Source of the DNA: Plantago ovata
Lineage: Eukaryota; Streptophyta; Magnoliopsida; Lamiales; Plantaginaceae
DNA: 64,000 bases
Assembly (NCBI GenBank): GCA_028274465.1
Contig: CM051456.1
Location: 8,371,545-8,435,544, forward strand
Direction of reading: 5' to 3'
Positions 22,018-32,639 of this stretch are shown here, piece after piece (within the stretch, counting starts at the first letter, position 1; each line of letters begins with the position of its first letter). The translations under genes and the position numbers were made by a program. Below the pieces are notes generated by a model that worked only from the letters and a program-made list of their open reading frames with translations, was not told where the DNA came from and ran no database searches.

Positions 22018-22456
22018 GGTGTTGTTTGTAAATGCTTATCAAAATTATTTTTACATTTGCTTTTGCTTATAATTATAATTGATAAAAGCTGATTTTAAGC
22101 ATATCTAATGGGATTTTGGTATTGTGCAATAAAAAGTACATTTAAGTCGCTTAAAGTGATTTTTATTGTTTGGTTAAAATTTAATGACAATCACGTAGGG
22201 TAAAAATAAAAGAAAAATATTAGGAGTGATAGGAGAGAGAAACACTTAGGCATGAATGTTTGCATTTTTTATTTTAAAATTGTGTTAAGCACTAAGCAAC
22301 AAAACACATTTGATGAGATGTTTTTGGCTTACAACAATTTTTCTACTTCAGTTTAGAGAAACAATCGCAAAAATAATATTATCAAATAGTAAAAGACTGA
22401 TTTTAGAGGTAAACAAAAGTCATTAATCACTTTAAGTAAATATTTGCAAACACTAT
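22018..22456. mobile_element. possible hAT-like MITE
   Basis: The two ends are imperfect inverted copies: TAGGTGTTGTTTGTAAATGC at the left and GCAAATATTTACTT... (reverse complement of TTTGCAAACACTA) at the right. Between them is non-coding AT-rich sequence of about 440 bases. I could not find a clean 8-bp target duplication, so the family is uncertain. Confidence 0.35.
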
Positions 22457-22999
22457 TTTATTGTGAGTGGCTTTTATTTGAATGTAAGAATATCACCATA
22501 ATCAACTTTCGGCAAATTTAGTTGATTAGTGGGAGAGATTATTGATCTGGTGCTTTAGTTGAGCAATAATCGTTCCATGTGAAATGAACACTAGAACAAC
22601 CACAAATTTAAATTTATAGTTCCTATAAACTTACAAATCACACACAAACAAATTATATTATAGTGAATGGTTGACTCAAAGAGTCGTTTCTCTCCGGGAT
22701 TAGCATAGAAATGAGAATAAACTAGACACAAAATCATATAACTCTCTTGTGCTAACTATAGCAACAATGATTAAACTAATAATCTCAATGAACGCATAAA
22801 CAATGGCAAATCGTGATGGAGATGGTAATAAAGTAAACAATGCAATTGGTAAACTTAATTCTAGCAAATATATCAAAGCTGAGGGACAGAATTGCAATTA
22901 TCTTCGTCTCCTCTATCAAATAAATATCAGAAGTTAATTGAGTTACCGCTTAAATTCAGTTACCACAGAAGAAAGCTTCGACAAGTATAATTTCTCTCT

Positions 23000-25430
23000 C
23001 CTCGAATCTTCTCTCGTAACTAACTTCTTCTTCTCCAGATTTCTCTGTAACTATTTGTTCATTTGATCCAGAAGAAATCAGGGATCAATTTCAGGAATTG
23101 AATTCGCAGCAGCAGGTATGGACTTTACTACTTCGATCTTCATTCTATTGACTCACATTTTGTTCGTTAAGTTTAATTGTTTCCATCAGTACTGTGCTTA
23201 CTCTAATTTAATAGTAGTAGAGTTTGATCTGATGAATTCGTTAGTTTCTTTTGCAAATGATAAACCACTGCAATTGCTATTTTTGTTGGTGATGTCTTTA
23301 GATTCGAGTAACAAAGAACAGGGGTGATCTAAATTGGGAGATTCCATTATAGACTAGGGTTTTGGATTTGTTAGTTTAGGGCTGATCATTTGTTGTTCGG
23401 CTTCTTTATCTTAGTCCCGGGGTAATTAGGGTGAACGTTTCATTTCGATTTGATCGATCATCTGTTGATCATAGCAATATTGATGTTGCGGTTAAGTAAC
23501 AAGTTGTATTTTAATATTATTAGTATTCTTTAATTTCATTGCTTCACAAATTGATTGATTTTCTGTTCTTGAATGTACGATAGGGCTATAATGGCAGAAG
23601 ATGATCATGATCTGATTCGGTTCGAGGAACCAAATACTACTGTATTGTTCTGCAGTAAATGTGGAACGCACTTAGCTTTTGAACGGTATTCATTCTGATG
23701 GTACGTAGATAATTAAGTTCATCGATTAACTTCTATTGCTTCACAAATAGTGTGCCATTTCATAAAATTGACAGTCAAATTCAATTATACGTAACTTTCT
23801 ATAGCAGCACACTAAATGTTAGAGGTGAAATGTTTACTGTGCAAATGGTCTAGTTATAATTGTTATTGTCAAGAAATGTAGATTTCCTTTTGATCTTTTG
23901 CTTCAATTTCAGACTGCTCTTAGATTTGAAGTACAACGACCAATTCTGCTGACCCATCACATATTCACATGTAAGATTAACGGTTTTGATATGTGCTTTA
24001 TTTTTTATTTTTTACTTATTTATTTTTTTACTGTACAATGGCAACAGGTTTAACATTGCCATAAGAAGATATTAGGAAATCTAGTGAAAGCACAAATTTC
24101 TTGCAAGCTTTGCTCCACATTGTTGGGATTCAGAACTGTAAGCTGAGATTCTCTTGCTATCATCTTCCTTTCTTGTAGACTGATGGTTTACATGTTCGTC
24201 CAGGACACAGTTCATGTAACAGGGCTACTCACAGTTTCTGCCACTTGTATGCAAATGACCTCCCAATGTTTCAAAGAAGTTGCGATTCACTACCTTTATA
24301 TTCACAGGAAGCTTACGCTTTTGCGCAATGGTGATGAGGTTATGTATGCTCACAGCCGGGGCTGCTATTGTTGAAGATTGTAGGGTTCCGTTCCTGTTAC
24401 TAGTTTTAGTATCCAATCTCAAAGGAATTTCTACCATTGCCCTGGAGCATCAGTTAATTGAGAGGGTCAGTTAATTTATATAATCTTATTGCTTCCGTTT
24501 TTCATTCCTTTTGCAGCAACCACAGTCTCTAGTCTTCCAGAGGGTGTAAGATGACCATCTGATTGAGATTCAATCTGCTTCTATCAATCCGGTTCTAATA
24601 TCTTATTAATGGATTTGCAGGTTTAACATGCATCTGGGCCCTTATTTTACAAGAGAGGATCACACAAGAGCATATAACGCTCACTGCCATGTCTGTTACA
24701 GAAAGTTGGGATCCAGGAGTGTAAGCCATTTTTTTTTCTTTATATAGGTTGATCCGCTGGATGATCGAACCACGTTGGACCTGTAAGTACTTGTACTCTC
24801 TGCCTAGTATTGCCTTGTGTGTACACAGATTGTAATGTTCGTTTATTTTGCATAAAATGATATGATATGATCGATGCTTGTTTGTTGTTTCAGCAGGGAC
24901 AAAGTGGTTTTTATTGACACTAGGTTACTAGCCATTCCAATTTTCCCTATATTTTGTGCTCTGGAATCTCTACAGGATCAACTAACTAATCCTGTTGGAC
25001 TTGTAAGCTACTCGTGCTCTGCTTAGTAGCCTTGTGTACACAGTTTCTAATGTTCGTTAACTTGCATAAAACGATATGATCGATGCGTGTTTGTTGTTTT
25101 GCAGGAGGACTATGCTTTCTGTAAGGCTCATAGCATATTGATAGATGATTTTACACAGCAAGGCTATGATCCACCAAATGCATGATGAACTCTTGTTGCG
25201 AAGAGAGTGATCAACACAAAGACAATTTTATTACAGCAAGTTAGATTAGTAATCTGCAACTGTTTTCCAGTTGACAGTAGTCTAAGGGAGATGATCCCAA
25301 TTTAAGTGTATATGCAGCAGCACTTCACTCCCTTCCTGGGACTTGTCTCATTATACTTGGTCATACATCATAACTCTTCATTGGACCTCTTTTAAGTTTT
25401 ACTGTGTTTTGGTATACTTTGTTCAGAATT
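23000..25430 (+). pseudogene. decayed multi-exon gene, possible zinc-binding protein, not recognised
   Basis: The layout is gene-like. A leader near 23060-23116 ends in a GCAG/GTATGG donor. A candidate first coding exon follows at about 23586-23697 (acceptor GATAG, ATG at 23591), encoding MAEDDHDLIRFEEPNTTVLF and then CSKCGTHLAF. A later block at about 24621-24722 reads GPYFTREDHTRAYNAHCHVC. A final block at about 25105-25185 reads EDYAFCKAHSILIDDF and ends in TGA. The CxxC, HCHVC and CKAH clusters suggest a zinc-binding protein. The blocks cannot all be joined in one clean frame by eye, and the first exon hits TGA shortly after HLAF. It could be a decayed gene or one whose splicing I have misread. 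Confidence 0.4.
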
Positions 25431-26170
25431 GAGCTTCTTTTCATAGCTTTTTAGCAGAATGCATGCAAGTCCTAGCTAATATTTTCAGTATTGTGTTTGA
25501 TGATACAACGTAAGTTGGAATAGTATCCAGAAACGCATCATGCGAGGCTCCCCCTACATATTCTGATGTTTCTCGAATATCAAGGACAGTTAGAAGAATT
25601 CTACTTCCTCAGACGTCTTCTGGAAAGAACCTTCTCAATGTGCTCCATGCATCCCGATCCCCTAATTAAGTAAGTTACGAATTAGAATACAATACTTTCT
25701 ATATTTTCAAAACATTGGTGAGGATTAGGCCTATTTCGTCAACAGTCTGTCGACAAATCTCTTATGTAATTATGTTCCATAGGCTCTCCAAAAGGTTTAT
25801 TAGAACCATTTTCACATCTCTGTCAAGGAGAGCACCAATGCAAGCACGAACCGGAAAATGTTTAGCAACATAAGAATCATTGTACATTCTGCAATTTTCC
25901 CCTCAAACCTTCATCAGATCAATAGAGTTCACCTTCTGACATTTTACTTGTATATATAGAATAAGGTTTCTTAAGCATATTACTATTAGATTATTATATA
26001 TGCAGGATCTTGGTTCTTGGACATTGATTGCCCCTGCAACATAAGAACACATTGACAGTACATAAACTGAGCAGAAGAAATCATTATTCAAATTTACACA
26101 CATATTAACAGATACTGTATATGCAGAAACTAATTAAGATGATCTGTTTTGCCTTCACAGAGTTTTCGGT
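25431..26170. other. intergenic and ODD5 3' flank
   Basis: No gene is seen. The last about 170 bases carry the conserved 3' flank of the ODD family (cattattcaaatttacacaca). Confidence 0.55.
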
Positions 26171-27323
26171 CTAAAATTTCAGCGTATGGATATATGATTT
26201 CCCGTCTAGCTTCCTGGAAAACAGTCCCTTGAAATAGTCTACCATGCCAATCCTACTATATTTTGCTGGAGTATCAGGAGTCACAGACTCACAAGGCTTG
26301 GTGAAGGACCAAAATCGCCATCCAGTTTCGGGGTGTGAAATGCAGCAATCGAAAGCCGTTCCTTTTTGGAATTCACAATAGCTCTGTGCTCAATGCTTCT
26401 ATAAGCACCATTCGTCACAATCTGTTCATTAAACAGTGTAAGAGCTTGCAATTAATCACTTCTACAGTTCTACTTGCTGTAAGTTACATAAACCATTACC
26501 TCCATGATATCTCCAATATTGATGACAAATGCATTTGGGAGTGGAGAAACAGGAATCCAGAACCCATCTTTTCTAATTTGGAGACCTTCCATTTCATTTA
26601 CTTGCATGAGAACTGTGAGGCCAACACCATCCGAGTGAGGACTGAGACCGGCAACAAGCTCCGGCTGTGGACATGGAGGATAATAATTCATTCTCAGCGC
26701 CTGTGTACCTTCATCGAAAAGAGTGCTCATCTCTTCCTCTTTCATATGTAAAGCTTTTGCCATTAGCTTCAGAATATTCATTGCCAGAATTTTCAGTTCT
26801 ATTGCATATGCCTCTATTGCATCCCTGCAATGTCTCAAATGTAGATATCTACATTATGCCTAACACTTTCACATATATTTCGACATCTACAATGGTCAAA
26901 CTTGATACTCTACTCAACACGACTGAACATATTTACCGCGTTTTTAAAATTACCTGAAAGAAACCGGAAGCTTAGGAATTAAGTGCGGCTTTTGCTGAGA
27001 AGTTGGCAAGGTGACTGCATAAAATATGTCTGCCCAATCAAGCTTCTGTTCTTCAGATACAACAAAGGCTTGCCCATAACCTTCAAGGCTTCAACATCAC
27101 CAGGCTCTTGACTATACTTGTTCTTTTCATCTGTTGGGAGTTTGAAGAATTCTTGAATTTCGAACTTCATTTTCTCCACCACTGCAAAGTCTACTCCATG
27201 GTTGATCAGCTGCAAAAATATTGAACCCGAGAAATTATGTAAGTACTAAAACCACGTAGCATAGTTTTCGAATTCTATGCAAGTACATATGTACCTGGAA
27301 AAATCCCCATTCTTGGCATGCGT

Positions 27324-27777
27324 TGTCAGAATATGAAACCTTTGGAAAAGATTGCAAGAAGAGAGAATGAAGATGAATAATCATCTTATTGAATATTGAA
27401 TATGAAGATGTATTGATACAAAAGTTGTATACAAATGAATTACATACTGCTGCTATATATACTTACATACTGCTGCTATATATACTAAAGAGTCCTAGAG
27501 TCCTAATGCAATTAATCTAAAATGATTGTACATACAGATATATACAAAGCTGTAGGATTTTATTTAATTAAGATAACTCAAACATATTTCCAGGATATAG
27601 CATATTCCTTCTAGCTGAGACAGAATCCTTTCCTTCTTCTCAAACTCTTCTGGAGTTTCCTGATGAGACCTGGACTCTCTCAATATGTCGGTGTTGACCA
27701 AGGAGTTAACATATTCTTGTTCAACTCCTATGTTCTGCTCTTCTTCTTTGATTCAAGTTTCTTTTCTTCTCTTGACA
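27324..27777 (-). repeat. 3' LTR of the copia-type element
   Basis: 454 bp, longer than its partner mainly through a short internal duplication of a 'tacatactgctgctatatat' stretch. It borders the ODD5 exon-1 remainder and the TGCGT target duplication. Confidence 0.88.
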
Positions 27778-29853
27778 TTGCCCCGCAAGATGAACATAGA
27801 TGAAATCAATGTTCATCTTGGACATAAATGATTTCCATGAATTGACTCAGAACATTGACAGAATAACAAATGTCTGGCCTAGTGAACATTAGATAAATTA
27901 GCTTTCCAACTATCTTTCTGTAGATAGTCGAATTCTGAAGTGGTTTGCCTGCTTCTTTCCTTAATTTTTTATTTTTGTTCCATTTGAACTACTAGGGGCT
28001 TACATCCTAATAAACCACATTCTTGAATGATTCAAGACAGTACATATGCCTTTAGAGGATGAGATTTCAACACTTTATTTACTAGACATTCCCCCGTAAT
28101 GGTGTAGCCTGGAGGAAGCTGCATATACAAGTCTTCACCCAGATCACCATGAGGAAAGCATTGTACACGTCTAATTGAGTCCAATAGTCGAATCCAATTA
28201 TGTACAATCTATATTATAATACTTTCCCTCAAGAGGAACATAGATAAAATGATTTTCTATGTTCATCTTGAACATAAAATGATTTTCAGAACATGAATAC
28301 AATATGAATTGCTTTGTGGTGATAACACTGTGATCAAAAGTGATTCATGCAGTTATACTCCATGAAGTTTGAATTCTTCAAGATATTTTATATATATACT
28401 TGAAGTTGGAATGAGAAAATGCTAGCTCTAGAATTAAGCAAACGTGCTAGTTAGCTCGTCTCTGCCTAATACATTATCAATGATTTTCACAACTTATTTA
28501 TATTTGGTGATGACTTCAAGAGAAGTGAGATCCAACCCCTCCTATCTATCTATAAATAAGTTCATGCTTTACATATCTGAATCTTTGATTATCTCCCCCA
28601 GATATGGAAGCTAAACATGCTGAAATATCCAGACTTTTCCAATTTCGACTGGTGGAAATCACAGATTAATTTGAACCTTTTGGGTCATGTCGTATTCCGA
28701 CATACTCAACTATTTGTGCAGCAGCCCCTGTAGGACTTCGCTGGTAATTGATATATTCTGCACAGATCTAGAATCTTTGCTCTGACCACTGTGCAGGGGG
28801 TGGCGTTGGTAGCACTTCACCCGTAAAATAAAAGATGAACATCAGTAAGTGTTCAATGTTTATTTGCCTCCTTTTTGTGAAGAAACAAAAAATGCAATAG
28901 TATCAACTTAGCTTTGCAAAGCAAAGGTATGCTTTGGTTTTTAAATCATCAGTTACCTTTCAAACTGAATTGCATCTCGGAGAATCCAAGCTAAGGTGTA
29001 AACCAGAATGAATGTATTATGTTGATATAGATTTGGGATTAATTTGGGATGATGCCTATAGGATCTTAATCCTTTTTGAATGATATAGGATCATAATCTT
29101 TCTGCTCCCTTTTGGCCTAGAAACTTGCATATTTGTTGAGCTAAATAAAAGATATTTTATCTGGAATATATATGCATTAATATGTAAAATTGAATCTTAC
29201 TTGTTTTTGCAGAATAACAATTGCTCCTCCTCTATGGCAGAATCGAATCGCAATATCTTTCCTTGTTCAGATTTAGTAGTCACAATCTTTATCTTCCATA
29301 ACCGATCCAGATAGCAAGCAGCTTTATTGCTGGTGATGATAAGCTTTTAGACTTCATCATCGATTGGATACGATCGGAAACCCTTTTTAACTCGCGTCGA
29401 TCTTTCTTGGATGAAGAAGAATAAGACAGAAGATTCTCAGATCTGAGATCCAGTAAATGATAAGCAAATGGACTTGGTATGAGATGAAGAATACAAATCT
29501 TCCGATCTCAGTCCATTTTTGCTTTCTGATGATGACTTCATATCCGACTCCAATCAATATTCCATGTTGTAAATATCGGATATGCTCTTGCTTTTCTTTG
29601 CAATTTTTGCAAGAGAGAAGTGATTTGAGTGGGATTAAGCCTTCCATTTGCTAATTTGTTAATTGATTGCTTGGATTTTGAGTTTACTTTGAGAATTTGA
29701 ATTTGATTTGATGATGATTTTAATTTTTTTTTTCTTTTCTGCTCGAAGTATAGAGCAAAATAATTGATTGTTCAATGACAATGAACTGAAATCTCTTCTT
29801 CTTATCCAATCATGTTTTGATTAGCAAGGATCAATAATACTGCTCTGATACCA

Positions 29854-30270
29854 TGTCAGAATATGAAACGTTTGGAAAAGATTGCAAGAAGAGAGAATGA
29901 AGATGAATAATCATCTTATTGAATATGAAGATGTATTGTTACAAAAGTTGTATACAAATGAATTACAGACTGCTGCTATATATACTAAGCTAAAGAGTCC
30001 TAATGCAATTAATCTAAACTGATTGTATAGATATATACAAAGCTGTAGGATTTTCTTTAATTAAGATAACTCAAACATATTTCCAGGATATAACATATTC
30101 CTTCTAGCTGAGACAGAATCCTTTCCTTCTTCTCAAACTCTTCTGGAGTTTCCTGATGAGACGTGGACTCTCTCAATATGTCGGTGTTGACCAATGAGTT
30201 AACCTGTTCTGGTTCAACTCCTATGTTCTGCTCTTCTTCTTTGATTCAAGCTTCTTTTCTTCTCTTGACA
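29854..30270 (-). repeat. 5' LTR of the copia-type element
   Basis: 417 bp, next to the tRNA-Met primer-binding site at 29841-29853 and the second TGCGT copy at 30271-30275. Confidence 0.88.
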
Positions 30271-30659
30271 TGCGTTATGCAGCTTATCAGGCTCAGTATG
30301 GATTGAATCTCCATCAAGAAGCATTTTTATATCAATTACAGGAATTTCGGACAATGATGACTGATCGGGGATGGAGACTGGATCAAGATCAGGGCGAACA
30401 TACCGGGGTGGAACGGTGGATGATGATACATCCTTGGCAAAATCTTGAACAATAGGCACCTTGATAGAACTGCCTACTCTTGTTAGTCGTGGTGGTTCCA
30501 TATTATCTACGGTATATATATACTTGCCAGCTGCTTCAGTTAACCTCCCTAATTTCTGCTTAAACTTTTATTGCCTAATTAACAACTGTGGTTCTTTGTT
30601 GGTTTGCTGCTGCCTAGCTAGCCCAATCATTAGTTTTGTCAACTCTTAGACTTCCCACA

Positions 30660-30689
30660 TCAGTCCCCTTAAGCGCTTAAGGGGACTGA
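30660..30689. repeat. 30-bp perfect palindrome at the Harbinger left end
   Basis: The core CCCCTTAAGCGCTTAAGGGG extends symmetrically to 30 bases and begins inside the terminal repeat. It is followed by a second inverted pair (AACGCGGCCCAAGC ... GCTTGGGTCGCGTT, about 30690-30738). Confidence 0.9.
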
Positions 30690-31012
30690 AAACGCGGCCC
30701 AAGCCGCGTTTTGGGCCACTCGGCTTGGGTCGCGTTTAAGCATGCTCAGCGTTTATGCCACCCATTTAGTTTTTTTTTTTTTAATTCTTTTTTTTTTACT
30801 TTTCCATTTAAATTTCAAACGGTCATAACTTTTAAAATAAAAATGCAAAACATAAATAAAAATTACCAACGGATAGAACTTTTCGAGATCTATAAATAGA
30901 CACCACTCTTGGATATGTTTGCTCACAATTTCTCCAACTCATTTTTCCCTTGTTAATTAAACTCAAAACACTCTCTCAACTATTTTCCTTTCCATTTTTC
31001 CCATCCACCAAA

Positions 31013-32184
31013 ATGACTCCCGAGCAACAACAATATCTTAATTACTTGAAAAACAGCGATCCTGAACGATACGATTCTATCATGAATGACATGTTTCGCC
31101 CAACCCCCTCCCCCCCACCTAACCGAGCTCTTTTTCAAAACCCATCTGAAACTCCGTATGTTCCTTATTTCAACAGTCCACCCTCACAAACACCCATGTT
31201 CTATGATTCTCAACAGTACCCTGAGATTGTTCGTGAGACCCAGCCGGAGCCGCCCGTGGCCGAGGAAAGAACATGTGGTCGTGGCAAAGGAAAAGAGAAA
31301 GCCGCTAAAAAAGTTGGTGGTGGTGGTTCTAAGAGACACAGCTTCAACATTCATGAGGACGGGGTCATTCTGACTGCTTACGCGGAGGTTTGCCAGTGCC
31401 CAATCACCGGCACGAACCAAGACCTCAAGTCGATCTTCAGAAAGGTGTCCGAAAGATACGAAAACGCCCGTAGGGATGGGATGATTCCTGATATGAATGT
31501 GCGCACCAAGGACTCACTCCGGGGGAGATTGCAGTTGCTTAAAAAACACATATCTGTGTGGGTTATCTGCCATGAAAAAGCACACAAGTTCCTTGGTCAA
31601 CGTAGTGGTAACTACACCGATGAACAAATAATTTCGTACGCCCAGGATCTCTACAGAGCAAAGAAAATGAGGCCTTCACACTTATGGAGCAATGGAATGT
31701 CGTGAAAAAGTATCCGGCGCATGCGGAATACTTACGCTGGGATGATTATGTGAACATGCCTTGGGAGGGAGAGGCCGGTGGTGGTGGTGACGAGGGAGAA
31801 GACGAGCCAATGGCATCTGCGGGTGCTGGTAGTAGTGGTGGGAGCAAACGTTCATTTGTCGTGACCTCCCTGGAGAAACGTCCCATGGGACGTAATGTGG
31901 CCAAGAGGTTGGCTAGAAATGGAAATTCTAGCTCAAGTCCGATAAGTGAAGAAATGTCGCGGTTCACCATGACTTATCCGGCTTCAATGGAGCTTGACCA
32001 ACAAAAGTTTCTCTATTTCCAGGAGATAACCGAGAAACAACAAAAGAGACAAGATGAAGAACTACGTTTCAAGAAGTTGAAGATGTATACCAAATATCTA
32101 GCAAAAAAGGTTGTCCGTGATTTAATGCTTGATGAGCAGCTAGTGTTCGACCGTCTTAAGATGGAATTGTTTCCTGATGAGTAG
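31013..32184 (+). pseudogene. Harbinger ORF1, Myb/SANT-like DNA-binding protein, one frameshift
   Basis: The partner protein of PIF/Harbinger transposases, needed for DNA binding and nuclear import of the transposase. ATG at 31013 (MTPEQQQYLNYL). A basic linker is followed by a trihelix/Myb-like domain (FNIHEDGVILTAYAEV; ITGTNQDLKSIFRKVSERYE) and a C-terminal region rich in charged helices (QQKFLYFQEITEKQQKRQDE). The frame changes near 31660-31670, at an A-rich run in the YRAKK..EQW segment: the first frame ends at 31705 and the second carries on from 31684 (MEQWNVVKKYPAH) to 32184. A single-base loss in the A run explains it. An unseen intron is a less likely alternative. Confidence 0.8.
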
Positions 32185-32319
32185 GCAGAAATGGTCGTCT
32201 GCTTTTATTTTACTTTAATGCATGTGTGCTTTGTTCGTATTTTAATTTTATGTCCAAGTGTGGTGTGCTTGTATTTCCATTCCGTGAGAGATCGATGTCC
32301 GTTGTAATAAAATCAGTGT

Positions 32320-32540
32320 GTTGTTTGAAATTTGAAATTTGAATTTGAAATGAATTTGTCAGGAATCTTATCTTTAATTTGAATTTGAATTTGTCGGGAA
32401 TCTTATCTTTAATTTGAATTTGAATTTGTCGGGAATCTGATCTTTAATTTGAATTTGAATTTGTCGGGAATCTTATCTTTAATTTGAATTTGACGGGAAT
32501 CTTATCTTTAATTTGAATTTGAATTTGAATTTGCCAGCTG
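32320..32540. repeat. minisatellite between the two Harbinger genes
   Basis: About five tandem copies of a roughly 36-base unit built of TTTGAATTTGAATTTG plus TCGGGAATCTTATCTTTAA. The last copies have lost part of the unit. Confidence 0.85.
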
Positions 32541-32639
32541 ACTTTCTCTATTTAATAGCATCTCAGAACTTACAATCAGACACACCAACCAACACAATCC
32601 GATTGCATCCACAACCACTTCCACTCTCGAAAGATAATC

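Larger units (their letters stand above)
20091..22950. other. intergenic with repeat debris
   Basis: No gene is seen. A moderately GC-rich stretch at about 20160-20540 (with GTATAAAAGTGGG near 20545) looks like LTR debris but has no ends I could define. A minus-strand SINE lies near 21540-21640 and a possible MITE at about 22018-22456. Confidence 0.5.
27324..30270 (-). mobile_element. copia-type LTR retrotransposon, internally deleted, in ODD5 exon 1
   Basis: 2947-bp element on the minus strand with a perfect 5-bp target duplication TGCGT (27319-27323 and 30271-30275). The LTRs are 29854-30270 (5' LTR, 417 bp) and 27324-27777 (3' LTR, 454 bp), both with TG...CA ends on the element strand. 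A primer-binding site for initiator tRNA-Met (TGGTATCAGAGCA on the minus strand, 29841-29853) abuts the 5' LTR, and a purine-rich tract abuts the 3' LTR. The internal part is only about 2.1 kb. A reverse-transcriptase-end relic (KLIYLMFTRPDICYSVNVLS) near 27840-27920 marks it as Copia. It is a broken, non-autonomous element. By eye the LTRs differ at about a dozen sites plus a few indels, so insertion is probably on the order of a million years old. Confidence 0.9.
26171..30501 (-). pseudogene. ODD5: SRG1-like 2-ODD, split by an LTR element and frameshifted
   Basis: Minus strand. Exon 1 runs from 30501 to 30276 and resumes at 27323-27295, with an LTR retrotransposon between. Exon 2 is 27209-26954, exon 3 is 26824-26500 and exon 4 is 26421-26171. 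The start (MEPPRLTRVG), splice sites and motifs ([23 protein letters not shown]) are recognisable. Exons 2 and 4 are each exactly 8 bases longer than in the five paralogues (256 against 248; 251 against 243) because of near-perfect 8-bp duplications, each shifting the frame. Exon 3 is undamaged. The promoter is also split by the Harbinger element at 30649. The gene cannot make a full enzyme. Confidence 0.92.

Noticed and set aside
29387-29654. Overlapping open frames inside the copia-type element
   Set aside because: They show no gag or pol motif and both strands are open; treated as chance frames in a broken element.
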